DNA of 64,000 nucleotides from assembly GCF_024586455.1 (NCBI RefSeq), contig NC_065921.1:71487528-71551527 (forward strand), in the 5' to 3' direction. A program made the position numbers and the translations under genes. The stretch is from Bactrocera neohumeralis (Eukaryota; Arthropoda; Insecta; Diptera; Tephritidae). The notes under the pieces are model-generated. The model did not search any database, was not told where the DNA came from, and saw nothing but the letters and a program-made list of their open reading frames with translations. This document shows positions 46,291-57,002 of the stretch, one piece after another; the stretch's first letter is position 1, and the number at the start of each line of letters is the position of its first letter.

Positions 46291-46919
46291 GTATCTTCAT
46301 AGAAATGTATATATCTACATAACATACATATGTATAGTATATATAGAAATGAATGTAAAAATGTTTGCATGTGCGTACCACGAACGCACAAATGTCGCAA
46401 TGCAACTGTTGCACATGTCGTCCTCCGTCAGTGCAACCTTGACTTACACGCTCAGAACGAGGGCATAGATAAACTACTCTATTTCTATGTTGCATAATCT
46501 TCACTTCCTTTGCTGCTCAACAGGAAAACTGCAGCACCCTCCCTATTGGCTGACGCGAGCAAATATTTATAAATATATATATATATGTACATATATGTAT
46601 GTATGTATGAATGTATGTCTATGTGTGTTTACCAGCGCTTCCAAGTGGATATGCGTTACACATTTGCTGCTAATCAGGACAAAATTCGCTGCAATAGCTC
46701 CAAATAATGTGCACGTGTGCATATATGCACATAAATATACCAATATATCCTATATATGCATATACATATGTACACATGTATGTATGTATTTGTGTTTTTA
46801 TATTTGATCTTTGCATTAGCATAAAATTTCACGAGCAAACCTCGAGAAAATTCACAGAAAAATTGAAAATTCGAAAACGCTTGCAGATGTTAGTCACAAA
46901 TGTAGTCAAATGTACATTA
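46291..46919. other. Microsatellite-rich spacer
   Basis: TATG/TACA tracts at 46300-46350, 46570-46620 and 46735-46800. The frame at 46487-46807 is translation of these tracts. Confidence 0.5.
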
Positions 46920-48513
46920 GGGTGGGTAAAAAATTTTTTTCGCTTGGTGCTCTGAAAAATAGGACGCCTCTAAGAAAGTCTGTCCAAGTATGAGCTCTTT
47001 AAACGTAATGGGAAGATTCTACGCCTTGAATTTTCTACATTTTCTTATTATCAGATACAAAAATTCATAATTTGCTTGCAACTAATTGAAAAAATACTTC
47101 CTTTGATTGTTTTTGTAGAAAATTAAATGCTCTACAGAAAGGTTGGAAGCGATATTTGACTTTTTCTAACTGAAGATAAGAAAAATTAGAAAGCTGTAAG
47201 GCAGAGGAGCCGTCACAATTAGAGCTCACACTTGGAGAGGCTTCTTTAGCACAATCAAAAGAACCTCTTGTAGAACCTCCAGAGGTGTTCTAGTGACTGA
47301 TTAACGGATTAAAGAGGGAACACTTCTCCAGCCTGCTGAATGCCAGTGGAAGCATAACACCAGGAGATCGTGAACCCGATTCTCCAATCGATGACGATGG
47401 AGCGGAGGTTCCATTGCCCGACCATGAAGAAGTTTGAATAGCAATTACCCGTTTTAAGAACAACAAAACGGCGGGGTCGATGGATTGCCGGCCGAGCTAT
47501 TCACGGGCGAAGATTGATAAGGAGCATGCATCAGTTTCTTTCTAGAATATGGACGGACGAAAGCATTCCTGACAATTGGAATTTAAGTGTGCTCTTCCCA
47601 ATCCACAACAAGGGAGACCCCACTATCAGCGCCAACTACCGTGAGATAAGCCCCCTCAACATCGCGTATAGGGTTCTATCGTGCGTATTGTGTGAAAGAT
47701 TAAAGCCCACCGTCAACAAACTGATTGGACCTTATCAATGTGGCTTTACGCCCGGAAAATCAATAACCGACCAGGTATTCACCATGCGCCTAGTCTTGGA
47801 AAGGACCCGTGAAAAGAGGATCGACACACGCCACCTCTTCGCCGATTTTAAAGCTACTTTTGACAGCACGAAAAGGAGCTGCCTTTATGTCGCTATGTCT
47901 GAATTTGGTACCTATCCCCGCAAAACTAATACGGCTGAGTAAACTGACGTTGAGCAATACCAAAAGCTCCGTCAGGTTTGGGAAGGACCTTTTCGAGCCG
48001 TTCGATACCAAACGAGGTTTCAGACAAGGCGACTCCCTGTAGTGTGACTTCTTCAATCTGCTGTTGGAGTAAATAGTTCGAGCTGCAGAACTAAATAGAG
48101 AAGGTACTATCCTCTATAAGAGTGTACAACTGCTGGCGTATGCCGATGATATCGATATCATTGGCCTCAACAACCTCCAACCAAAGGTTCTGCGGAATAT
48201 TTATGGTCTTTACGCATTGGCAACGCCGAATACCGCAGTCGATGGAACGATGAGCTGTATGAGATATACGACGCCATTGACATAGTTCAGCCAATTAAGA
48301 GACAGAGGCTCCGCTGGCTAGGTCATGTCGTCAGAATGGATGAAAACACTCCAGCTCTGAGAGTATTCGACGCAGTTCCCGCCGGGGGAAGCGGAGGAAG
48401 AGGAAGACCTTCACTCCGTTGAAGAGACCAACGATGTCTTCGCCAGTAAAGAAGCGGAACATATTTTTCATAGTACCAAGCACCGACAAAATATTCCTTT
48501 TTGGGACCCACCC
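46920..48513. mobile_element. Foldback MITE T, split by a LINE
   Basis: Left end GGGTGGGTAAAAAATTTTTT with CGCTTGGTGCTCTGAAAAATAGG; right end (48466-48513) TATTTTTCATAGTACCAAGC..GGGACCCACCC, its inverted counterpart. TA flanks both (46918-46919, 48514-48515). Left arm 46920-47135 folds onto right arm 47140-47251 (GTTGGAAGCGATAT, CTAACTGAAGATAAGAAAAA, CACACTTGGAGAGGCTTCTTTAG), and the right arm resumes after a LINE insertion at 48465. Without the insertion the element would be about 380 bp. Related to MITE S at 43483. Confidence 0.82.
47252..48464 (+). pseudogene. LINE family 1 copy G, reverse transcriptase, inserted in MITE T
   Basis: The best-preserved family 1 copy. In order: INGLKREHFSSLLNASGSIT, DREPDSPIDDDGAEVPLPDH (47295-47430), MIRSMHQFLSRIWTDESIPDNWNLSVLFPIH, NYREISPLNIAYRVLSCVLC, ERLKPTVNKLIGPYQCGFTP, FTMRLVLERTREKRIDTRHL, FADFKATFDSTKRSCLYVAM (palm with the first catalytic Asp, about 47845), then after a frameshift TLSNTKSSVRFGKDL, FDTKRGFRQGDSL, a TAG stop, CDFFNLLLE, SVQLLAYADDIDIIG with the catalytic YADD at 48139-48150. 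At about 48180 it jumps to LRNIYGLYALATPNTAVDG, the C-terminal part, so ~400 bases are missing. It ends with TTCGCCAGTAAAGAAGCGGAAC. It cannot encode a working enzyme. Confidence 0.88.
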
Positions 48514-48515
48514 TA

Positions 48516-49547
48516 ATGTAATGATCTTTGTATATAAATAACCAAATAGGACATTCACACTGCAGCGCCGTATTCCCAGCGTTGCTCCCCTGTAATTTCA
48601 TCCTGACAGCCGTGCGTCGAAACGCCAAGCAACAGGCGGCCAACATTTGACTTTACGAATTTCCCAAAAATCATTAGCCTGCTCCCCACTGCCTCTCCTC
48701 CCACGTTGGGCACCGTGTACGTGTGCAGCTAGGGGTACAAGTAACTATGCGCATATACATACATACATACATACACAGGGATATTTGTATAGGCGCGAAC
48801 GCGGACACGGCATAGTTTTGCGCGCCTGCACGCTCCGCGCCGCGCCATGCCTGTGTTTACATTATCACATAGATATGCGCGTTTGTTGACTATTTTAAGT
48901 AATTTGTATGCATTTTTGCTTTTTTTCCTGTTTACGAGTATCTTTCCCGAATTTCTACTTGATACAGCAATTTGTGCGCACTGCGCTCTTCTGCGTCGCG
49001 TCTATGCATTTTGCTTTGCATTTATTTTTGTGCGTGCCGCATTGTTGCACATGCAATGTGGCAATGTGACCATGAATTTTCGGCTACACTGCGTTGCGTT
49101 CTCACACAGGCGGCGGCGGCGGCTTCGACGGGTTAATGACCCACACGCAGAAATGCATTTCCACGCCGAAAAGAGTGGCAAAACGAAATTATTTGGAGAA
49201 AAGCATATTTTGGAGAATCTGTACAGGAAACTCGATTGGCGAGTTGATTGAAGCGTAAAATGCTTCTACAAACACACATACATACATATATGTAGTTGCA
49301 ACGTACGAGTATGTGTGGGTTGGGGAATTCATATTTTCGAAGCAGCGCGTAAAAAGTACGTGAAGATGCGCCCCCATGGGCGATTGACGAAACCAATATT
49401 AAAGTAAGAAGAAGAATATTCTCTAATGAATTTTTACATAATTATGCTGAACAAAATCGGGTTCGAATTCGATTAGATTTAGCAAATATATGTATATACA
49501 TATGTAGGTATATGTGCATAAATATTATTTTTACATTTTATAAGTAA
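48516..49547. other. Transposon-poor, GC-richer region
   Basis: GC-rich around 48790-48850 and 49080-49140 with a (GGC)n-like short tract at 49110-49120. Microsatellites at 48752-48778, 49272-49292 and 49485-49515. Overlapping frames on both strands, no domain. Confidence 0.45.
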
Positions 49548-50474
49548 AGAGTGATCCATTTCGAGGTTCCTTTATTTTTTAGAGAAAAAACACAAAAACT
49601 TCAAATTTAATGGGAAATGTTTATTATCATTCGAAAAAAATATTCTTTGGCATTTATTTTTTGAAGATTATCTCTTTCAAATGTTGGCCGGGGCTACGTC
49701 TCAGATGATCCATTCGTTGAGTCCAATTTTCGATGACTCGATCATTTCGACGGGTAACTGTCCCTGTGGTAACTGGCGAATGACAAGCGTGGTGCTTTGC
49801 TAAAAGGCCTGAACCGAAGCGAGATTGTTTGCAAGGACTTTAGACTTCACATATCCCCACAGGAAAAAAGTCTACCACTGTGATACACACGATCTTGGTG
49901 GCCAGTCGATCGGCCCAAAATTTAAAAAAATTTATCTGCTTACTGAAGTGTTCTCTCAATAAAGCCATTGATTGATGCGATGTGTGGGAAGTAGGGCATT
50001 CTTGTTGAAACCAGATGTCGCCGAGATCACGAGCTTCAATTTCAGGCAGCAAATAGTCGGTTATCATGGCACGATAACGGTCGAAATTGATGGTTACGTT
50101 ATCACCTGCATCATTTTTGAAGAAATAGGGACTCCACCGGCACACAAACCACACCAAACCGTTGTTTTTTATTGATGAAATGGCAGCTACTGAATTGCCT
50201 CCGATTGAACTTCGTAGAAAATGCGGCAATTTTGCTTGTTTATATACCCATTGAGGTAGAAATGGGCCTCATCGCTGAACAAAATTTGGCTCGAGGACGT
50301 CGAATCTTCTTGGAACTTTTCTGGGGCTCATAGAGCGAAGCAATGTCGCTTAGGAAGGTTGCGCGTCTTCAGTTCTTACACAAGCTGTACTTTGTACGCT
50401 TTCAATCTAAGATCTCGAAGTAAAATGCGGCAAGGCGTTCCTATACGTCACTCTCCACGGTCTTCGTGATGGAA
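49548..50474 (-). pseudogene. Rosa-like Tc1/mariner transposase, copy R4
   Basis: Minus-strand transposase, C-terminal two thirds. It begins (low end) at GAGTGATCCATTTCGAGG, the likely terminal repeat. In coding order: FSDEAHFYLNGYINKQNCRI with the first catalytic Asp (50220-50290); NVTINFDRYRAMITDYLLPEIEARDLGDIWFQQECPTSHTS, where Glu stands in place of the second Asp (50000-50110); HQSMALLREHFSKQI; then VDFF as the third Asp (about 49870). There are 42 residues between the Glu and the last Asp by eye, near the 41 I recall for the rosa group. The amino-terminal part stops at about 50474 against a mariner fragment. Not functional. Confidence 0.8.
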
Positions 50475-50557
50475 CACAATCCCCTCCCCTATTAGCCAAT
50501 GTTGGCCGCTTCTGTTCCTTTGCTTCCTGTAGCCGATACTATTGTCAATGGATACAT
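50475..50557 (-). pseudogene. Mariner fragment M7, part 2 (cut by LINE H)
   Basis: On the minus strand GQHWLIGEGIVFHHED (about 50480-50525), equivalent to ANRKGIVFHQDN with the second catalytic Asp. It continues a frame whose earlier part lies at 51571-51740, on the other side of the inserted LINE. Confidence 0.72.
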
Positions 50558-51570
50558 CCCCAACATCTTACTGTCGATTTCAAAGCCGCTTTCGACAGCA
50601 TTCGATACCAAGTCTTAATTTGGTATCTCTGCGAAACTTACACGGTTATGCAGTATGATGTTAAGCACAAACCTCGGCTCCGTTAAAATCGGAAAAAACC
50701 TCTCCGAGCCATTCGATAACAGACGAGGCTTAGACGGGATCGAACCCTCTCGTGCTTCTTCCTCAATATATGTATGTAGAGTAATACGTACTGTTAATCT
50801 GAACCGCAGTTAAACTCTCTGATCTAAAAGTACAATGGAACTTGGATTCCAGATTATATTGACATTGTAGGCATTAACAACAGGGCCTTCAGTGCTGTCT
50901 TTTTTAGAGGTTGGCCTGGTGAACGGTGGGCAAGACAAAGTACCTGGAGACCGCACACATAAATTCCTCGCGTCTTGGAAACTGCGTTACTGAAACTATA
51001 CATTTTAAAAAATTAAAGACTCGCAATCAGCACAAATCCACAAATAATCTAAGCACGGAGATCAAGTAAAGAATAAGCCTTGCCAACAGTTTCCACTTTA
51101 GGGTATGTCGGCAATTAAGAAGCAGATTCCTCTCTCGATGAACAAAAATTACGCTCTAAAAGTCTCTCATTATTCCCGTCCTATTATACGGCGCAGAAAC
51201 ATGGACGATGACAAACCGAGATGAGAAAGCACTTGGAACATTCGAAAGAACTGTTCTTCGCAAGATCTTTGGAACCGCGAGAGCGATAAAAAAAGATGTA
51301 ACCTTGAACTCTATGAGCTCTACGCAACATGGATTTAGTTACAAAAAAAAACCAACGAATGCGTTGTTCAGGCCATGTCGTTCCCATGGAAGATGATGCT
51401 CTAGCGAAAAGCTGCTTCGATTCGATACAGGTGAGTGGATAACAGAAGCAAGGGCGCCCTCGCATCTACTGGAAGGACCAAGTGCATAAAGTCCTGTCTG
51501 GAAAGGATAGAGATAAGACGCGAAGTTTTATGTTCGCGGAACAGACCGATCCGCTGCCGAGGAAGAAGAG
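50558..51570 (+). pseudogene. LINE H, relative of family 1, inserted in mariner M7
   Basis: Plus-strand remnant with 5' truncation inside the palm: HLTVDFKAAFDSI (50565-50605), then CETYTVMQYDVKH.. and SEPFDNRRGL-like text (50640-50730), degenerate middle, NNLSTEIK-like and CRQLRSRFLSRWTKITLYKSLIIPVLLYGAETWTMTNRDEKALGTFERTVLRKIFGTARA (51040-51290), HVVPMEDDALAKSCFDSIQV and KQGRPRIYWKDQVHKVLSGKDRDKTRSFMFAEQTDPLPRKK (51375-51570). The end is GGAAGAAGAG. The C-terminal region differs clearly from copies D-G, so this is a separate subfamily. Several stops. Confidence 0.75.
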
Positions 51571-51740
51571 TTGGGTTCGAATTAAGAGTTTGGCCGTAAG
51601 AGAATAGCTGATAGTGGATGATTCTCAGCCAATCCCACCAAATACATAGCAAAACCTTCCTAACCGTCATTTCTGGCTTGACCACCGTTTGCGCCGGTTC
51701 ACCGCTATCACTATCCGCTTCAGAAATGGATTGGTTTTGT
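51571..51740 (-). pseudogene. Mariner fragment M7, part 1
   Basis: Minus-strand VKPEMTVRKVLLCIWWDWLRIIHYQLFSYGQTLNSN (51575-51685), the conserved stretch between the first and second catalytic Asp of mariner transposase. It is interrupted after TLNSN, exactly where the LINE begins, and the frame resumes at 50557. Confidence 0.8.
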
Positions 51741-52386
51741 TGCGATTGAATGATTCACAGATGGATATTCGTTCCTTCTTTTTTATCCTTCTTTTTTATC
51801 CAAAGAGTAGATCTGTTTTGAAATATAAGTTTGGCAGTCTCCTTGTACCAGTTTTCCAGTGACGAAACGTCAAACTAACATGATCCAGTCAACTGCCAAT
51901 GTCAGGTTGAAGACGCTCCCTACTTCCTGTGAAATGAGAGTTTTACATGGCTTTATTTCCAGTCGAGTAATAACTACTGTTGACTGGTGATTCTACATTA
52001 GATTTCAATCTTGACTCTGTTTTCGGTGGTAATGCTGGTTCCAAAATAAAGAAATTTTGGACTGCTTCTTCAATAGGACAATTATTTCTTCTGAGTATGT
52101 GTCTTAAAGGTGTTTACAGTTCGCGGCCATATATAAATCTGAGTCAGTTCCAATTACGTAGACACGACTGTCGAGGGAATGATTCTCTGGAACACCTAAA
52201 ACGCCGCAAAAAAATCGACTTATTTTTACATTGCCAAAGTTTAACTAACATGTCCACACGTGGATTTTTCGACATTCAAGTTATTTTCGGAGATATGGGT
52301 ATTTTGTTGAGCCGCCATTCAGACTGGTTCAGCTTTACCCGAAACTTTAGATGCGCTTTTGCTGAAACTGACTGTCTTATGGCCAA
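51741..52386. other. Spacer
   Basis: A 157-codon plus frame (51980-52453) has no recognised domain and runs into the 118-bp minisatellite, so I do not call it a gene. Nothing else was recognised. Confidence 0.4.
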
Positions 52387-53200
52387 CGAAACCCACGATT
52401 TCTCAGATTCGACTGGAACGATTTTCCTGCAATTTTCAGAGATTGTTATTTAAAGACTTGACTTGAAACTAACCATAAATATCTCGAGACTGTCTTTTTC
52501 AAAACGAAACCCACGATTTCTCAGATTCGACTGGACCGATTTTCCTGCAATTTTTAGAGATTCTTATTTAAAGACTTGACTTGGAACTAACCATAAATAT
52601 CTCGAGACTGTCTTTTTCAAAACGAAACCCACGATTTCTCAGATTCAACTGAACCGATTTTCCTGCAATTTTTAGAGATTGTTATTTAAAGACTTGACTT
52701 GAAACTAAACATAAATATCTCGAGACTGTCTTTTTCAAAACGAAACCCACGATTTCTCGAAACCCACGATTTCTCAGATTCGACTGGAACGATTTTCCTG
52801 CAATTTTTAGAGATTCTTATTTAAAAACTTGACTTGGAACTAACCATAAATATCTCGAGACTGTCTTTTTCAAAACGAAACCCACGATTTCTCAGATTCG
52901 ACTGGACCGATTTTCCTGCAATTCTTAGAGATTGTTATTTAAAGACTTGACTTGGAACTAACCATAAATATCTCGAAGTGTTTTCAAAAAATCTTCTTTA
53001 AAGACTTGACTTGGAACAATCTGTAAATAACTCGGGACTGTCTTTTTCAAAACGATACCTATGACTATTAACCTACTTACGTGAAATTATTAGATAATCT
53101 GCTTTGAAGACTTGGATGGAACTATCCACAAATATTCGAACTGTCTTTTTCAAAACGAAACCCACGATTTCTCAGGTTCTGCTGGACCGATTTACGTAAA
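52387..53200 (+). repeat. 118-bp minisatellite with CGAAACCCACGATTTCTC
   Basis: CGAAACCCACGATTT recurs at 52387, 52505, 52623, 52741, 52758 and 52876; steps are exactly 118 except for an extra 17-bp duplication (52741-52757). Each unit continues CTCAGATTCGACTGGA-CGAT, TTTCCTGCAATT, TTAAAGACTTGACTTG.AACT and CATAAATATCTCGAGACTGT. From 52990 the units become diverged, with a last clear motif at 53157. Divergence is low in the centre and higher at the right edge. Confidence 0.92.
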
Positions 53201-54120
53201 ATTTTTTAGATATTTTTTTTTTTAATTGACTTGAAAATATTCATTGGCAAAAATTTCCACGTTCTTGATACATAAACTTACATATATTTCCAGATAAATA
53301 ACTTCTGACTTCAGAGATCCAACGAATTTCTAATTAATGAGCCGCAATTTATTTCGATTTCTTTTTTTTTTGTCTATTAAAACATTCCAATAATACAGTA
53401 TGATCAAACCGAAGCTGTGCTCGACAATACGCGGCAATTAAGTATCGAACAATTGTCAACCCCTAATGACATTTACTCAATTGTCAAAAGTGTCAAATTA
53501 ATCAGTCAAAATAGAAACAAGAAAAAAATAAGATTGAGCACAAAAACAGCAAAAAACCGTAGTTGTGTAGTAAGTAGTGAAGAAAGAAATACACATACTT
53601 CGTTTGCCTACAGTCGAGTTTCACTGTCTTTAAACCTCAAGTTTTACCATTCTTCGCTCACACACACTAACCACTTGTCAAAACAAATGATGCTGTCAAA
53701 GTGACAATTGTCGCTTCGTGGCGAGTAAGAAAATCGTCACAGCTCCCTTTTTCGTATGTGCGCATACCGAGGTACAATTGGCTTACCGGCAATGCAAACA
53801 GCATCCACCACGTCTCGGAAGCAAGTAGCAAACAAGTTGGGCAAACAAGAGCCGAATTAACAAAGCTTCTTTGATGCACTTGAGAAAATAGTGGAAAACA
53901 GTAGAAAAAGCATATACATAAGTAGATATAAATATATACAAATGTATGTATGAAGTTTGTATGCGATTGTATATGGATATGTGTACTCGGCTATGAAGAA
54001 ATATGTACATATGTACATATATATGTATATGTATATAAGTTAAAACAGTAGCTAAATATATATATGTATATATGTATATCCAGTTCTATGTATATATATA
54101 TATATGTATATATATAAATA
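53201..54120. other. Spacer with microsatellite
   Basis: Long TATG/TATA/TACA microsatellite from 53915 to 54122. No coding feature was recognised. Confidence 0.5.
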
Positions 54121-54124
54121 CAAT

Positions 54125-54590
54125 TTTTATACCCTCTACGGAATAATATTAAGTTAAGGTAAGGTCAGAGAACCTATAAAGATCAGCTGAGTCGATATAG
54201 CCGAGTCCCTCAGCGTTCCCATATATAGAGGAATTAGTTCCTTAACTTTGGAGATATCGTTCTGAAATTTTACACACATTTTCTTCTTCTCTAGAAGCTT
54301 CCCATTTGATCGGAACTGATAATATCGGACCACTATAGCATATAGCTGCCGTACAAACTGATCCGTGAATATTAAGTCCTTGTAAAGAAAACTTTTTTAT
54401 TAGACCAAGATATCCTCACGAAATTTATCATAGAAGAATCTTCAAAAAAATGCTAGAATCTCCGAAGAAACTATTGAAATCGGATCACTATAATATATAG
54501 CTGCCATACAAACTGACCGATCAAAATCAAGTTCATGTATGAACAACTTTTTTACTTGACAGGAGAACTTCACGAAATTCGGTACAGATT
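54125..54590 (-). repeat. Dispersed repeat P, inverted copy with two units
   Basis: On the minus strand GTTTGTACGGCAGCTATATGCTATAGTGGTCCGATAT (about 54324-54360) and GTTTGTATGGCAGCTATATA (about 54493-54512) are the family motifs, 165-170 bases apart. The low end begins TTTTTATACCCTCTACGG. Confidence 0.72.
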
Positions 54591-54869
54591 ATTATGCAAG
54601 AGTGGTGCACTAAAGTCCATGTCCAGTCCATGGCACTTGACGCCATCTGGTATTAGACATGTCCGAAGGACTATGGTTGCGAAAATTGATAGCATGCACA
54701 GAGAATCTGGGTTTTAAAAGAACACGTGCCTGAACACACGGAAATGCTGACACACTTTGACTTCATAATCGATCACTTGGACCATGTAGTCGCCAAACTT
54801 AGCTCTGGTGTCTACTTCTCTGCCCATATATTGACGAGGGAGTTGAGGATGCGGAGAAGCTGTTGAAGG

Positions 54870-55700
54870 AGAGCGGCAGTGGGCTTCTTGACGGATGAGT
54901 CAAAGCTTGGGTGAAGGTTGATGGAGGGGGTTTACTGTCAGGAGCTCTCTATCAACTGCAACTTCAGACCTCCTGACTATTGCAGTGATTGCAGTGTCTT
55001 CCAAGCCGAGGTTGCAGCCATTAAGGTAGTTGTAGACTTACTGCTCCGGAGTAACTGTAGACTTACTGCTCCAGGGTGCAAGTGAAGTAACCATCCACTC
55101 AGATAGCAGAACGATGATACTAACCTTGAACTCATTAACAGCGCGTTCAGAGTTTGTCAAGAAGTGCCTAACCTCACTAACAATAGCAACGAGTGTCTTT
55201 GTGATAAGACTGGTATGAGTGCCAGGCCACAGCGGAACAGCAGGAAGTTGTAAAGTTGATGAGCTAGCAAGGAAAGGTACGCTAGAACCGCTATCGGAAG
55301 AAAAGGAACGGGTTCCGTATCCAACTACTAAATAACTGAGCCTCGCGAAAGCTTGGCCAGCGCTAGCCCACCATCGGTACATGCACCGTCGCAAAAGCCT
55401 TTTGTCCCGAGATCGATAGCAAGAGATCTAGTGAACTCTTTGCCCTCAGTAAGTAGTTGTGGGGCTTTTAACATGCCATTGCCTTATTGGCGTTAACACA
55501 ATAAGGTTAGGAATCTTACCAGGCGCCATCTGCAGAAGCTGTGTAGAAAAGATGAGGTGGAAACTCAGTAAACTCTTTGCCCTCAGTAAGTCTAGCCTCT
55601 CCCTAGTTGTGGGACTTTTAACAGACTATTGCCCTATTGGCGTCCATGCTGTTGGGAATCTTACCAGACGCCATCTGCAGGAACTGTATGGAAGAAGTTG
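54870..55700 (+). pseudogene. LINE family 2 copy, RNase H and duplicated C-terminal module
   Basis: Plus-strand remnant. FLTDESKLG (54880-54910) is the first RNase H acidic motif with Gly changed to Glu. VFQAEVAAIKVVVDLLLRS (54995-55050) holds the Glu, EVTIHSDSRTMILTLNSLTARSEFVKKCLTSL (55085-55175) the DS motif, VPGHSGTAGSCKVDELARKGTLEPL (55220-55295) the last motif; all are recognisable with one or two stops and frame changes. The Cys-rich end LSLVVGLLTGHC..GILPGAICRSC appears twice in tandem (see 55425-55690). The final copy stops at ELYGRS and meets mariner M8 at about 55705. Confidence 0.76.
55425..55690 (+). repeat. ~130-bp internal duplication of the LINE C-terminal module
   Basis: GTGAACTCTTTGCCCTCAGTAAGT, AGTTGTGGGGCTTTTAACATGCCATTGCC, GGAATCTTACCAGGCGCCATCTGCAG at 55432-55535 recur as AGTAAACTCTTTGCCCTCAG.., AGTTGTGGGACTTTTAACAGAC and GGAATCTTACCAGACGCCATCTGCAG at 55565-55685. 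The first copy has lost a segment (about 15 bases) relative to the second. Confidence 0.88.
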
Positions 55701-55704
55701 AAAC

Positions 55705-56184
55705 ATATCTCTTTGGGCATGCTTGTTGGTGCGAGTTTCGATTCCACATTCATGAAGAGCATTATAACTGCCGATGATACATGGGCTTGTGAGTTTGACA
55801 TGCAAACAAGTCAACAATCATCGGAATGGAGAGAAAAAACGAGCCGAAACCAAAAAAAAACACGCCAAACCCGCGCGAAAATCAAAGTTAGGCGCATTGG
55901 TTTTGTCGATATTCGTGATTTGGTGCATCATGAATTTGTTTCGGAGGGACAGACGGTTAAAACGGACTTCTATTCGGTCGTATTGAGATGTTTGAATGAG
56001 AACATCCGTCGAAATGAAACGAAAGAACAATTCATGGATTTAACATGATAACAATGCACCATCGCTTTGAGCCACGATTGTGAGCGAATTTAAAGCCTTA
56101 AAACCAAAAACGCTAGGAATACCATCGGTCAAGCGCCGTCTTCACCAGATTAGGCCCCGAGTGATTTTTTCTTGTTCTTCTTCT
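55705..56184 (+). pseudogene. Mariner M8, first part (SETMAR-like type)
   Basis: Plus-strand transposase interrupted by a LINE. In order: DSTFMKSIITADDTWACEFD with the first catalytic Asp region (55740-55800), SEWREKTSRNQKKTRQTRAKIKVRRIGFVDIRDLVHHEF (55825-55935), GQTVKTDFYSVVLRCLNENIRR (55945-56010), HDNNAPS around the second Asp after a frameshift (about 56045-56065), ATIVSEFKA, then NTIGQAPSSPD.APSDFF with the third Asp (56115-56168), where the reading stops at the insertion. The amino-terminal third is missing, replaced by LINE family 2. The gene resumes at 57003. Confidence 0.82.
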
Positions 56185-57002
56185 TCTTAATTGGCGTAGA
56201 CACCGCTTTCGCGATTATAACCGAGTTAACAACAGCGCGCCAGTCGTTTCTTCTTTTCGCTACGTGGAATATTCCAAGCGTAGCCAGGTCCTTCTCCACC
56301 TGCTTCCCCCGGTGGGTACTGCGTCGAATACTATCAGAGCTGGAGTGTTTTCGTCCATCCGGACAACATGACCTAGCCAGCGTAGCCGCTGTCTTTTAAT
56401 TCGCTGAACTATGTCAATGTCGTCGTATATCTCGTACAGCTCATCGTTCCATCGAATGCGATATTCGCCGTGGCCAATGCGCAAAGGACCATAAATTTTT
56501 CGCAGAACTTTTCTCTCGAAAACTCGCAACGTCGACTCATCAGTTGATGTCATCGTTCAAGCCTCTGCACCATATAGCAGGACGGGAACTATGAGTGACT
56601 TATAGAGTTTGGTTTTTGTTCGTCGAGAGAGGACTTTACTTTTCAATTGCCTACTCAGTCCGAAGTAGCTCGTAGTCCTTATTTCGTTTGCCATGGTCGT
56701 CATCAAAAGGGGGGTTTCTCTTCCGAGGCTGTTGGTAGTTTTTCATTGGTAGAGGTTTTTACGTGGCGGGTCACAAACCCAGCGCACAACCCTATGTAGC
56801 AGATGTTTCGCCATCTCACTTTAGCTCGCCTTCGAACGGATGTTCTTAGACTACCCAGAGGATACTTGGTCAAAGGCCGGAAGTCGTGAGCTGCTTGAGC
56901 CATGCGTAAAAGAATCTTTTCTGGCCACTGCCAAGTGAATGGCTATCAGAGAACTTTCCTCACTTGCGTAAACTTCTACACATGACTCCATCCTCTATCC
57001 TT
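56185..57002 (-). mobile_element. LINE family 1 copy I, 5' and 3' ends without middle, inserted in mariner M8
   Basis: On the minus strand the insert starts at about 57001 with GGATGGAGTCATGTGTAGAAG (repeat X: AAGTATCCTCTGGGTAGTC, GGCGAGCTAAAGTGAGATGG, ACTACCAATGAAAAACTACC, frame MAQAAHDFRPLTKYPLGSLR..), then jumps at about 56680 to the late LINE region: RQLKSKVLSRRTKTKLYKSLIVPVLLYGAEA-like (56560-56670), MTSTDESTLRVFERKVLRKIYGPLRIGHGEYRIRWNDELYEIYDDIDIVQRIKRQRLRWLGHVVRMDENTPAL (56345-56553), the GSRWRR..WLRLEYST end and the 3' end GGTGTCTACGCCAATTAA at 56185. Endonuclease and reverse transcriptase are absent. Both sides carry mariner sequence with a shared TTTTTTCTT-TTCTTCTT, a probable target duplication. 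Confidence 0.82.

Noticed and set aside
51980..52453. 157-codon plus frame
   Set aside because: No recognised domain, and its end runs into the first unit of the 118-bp minisatellite.
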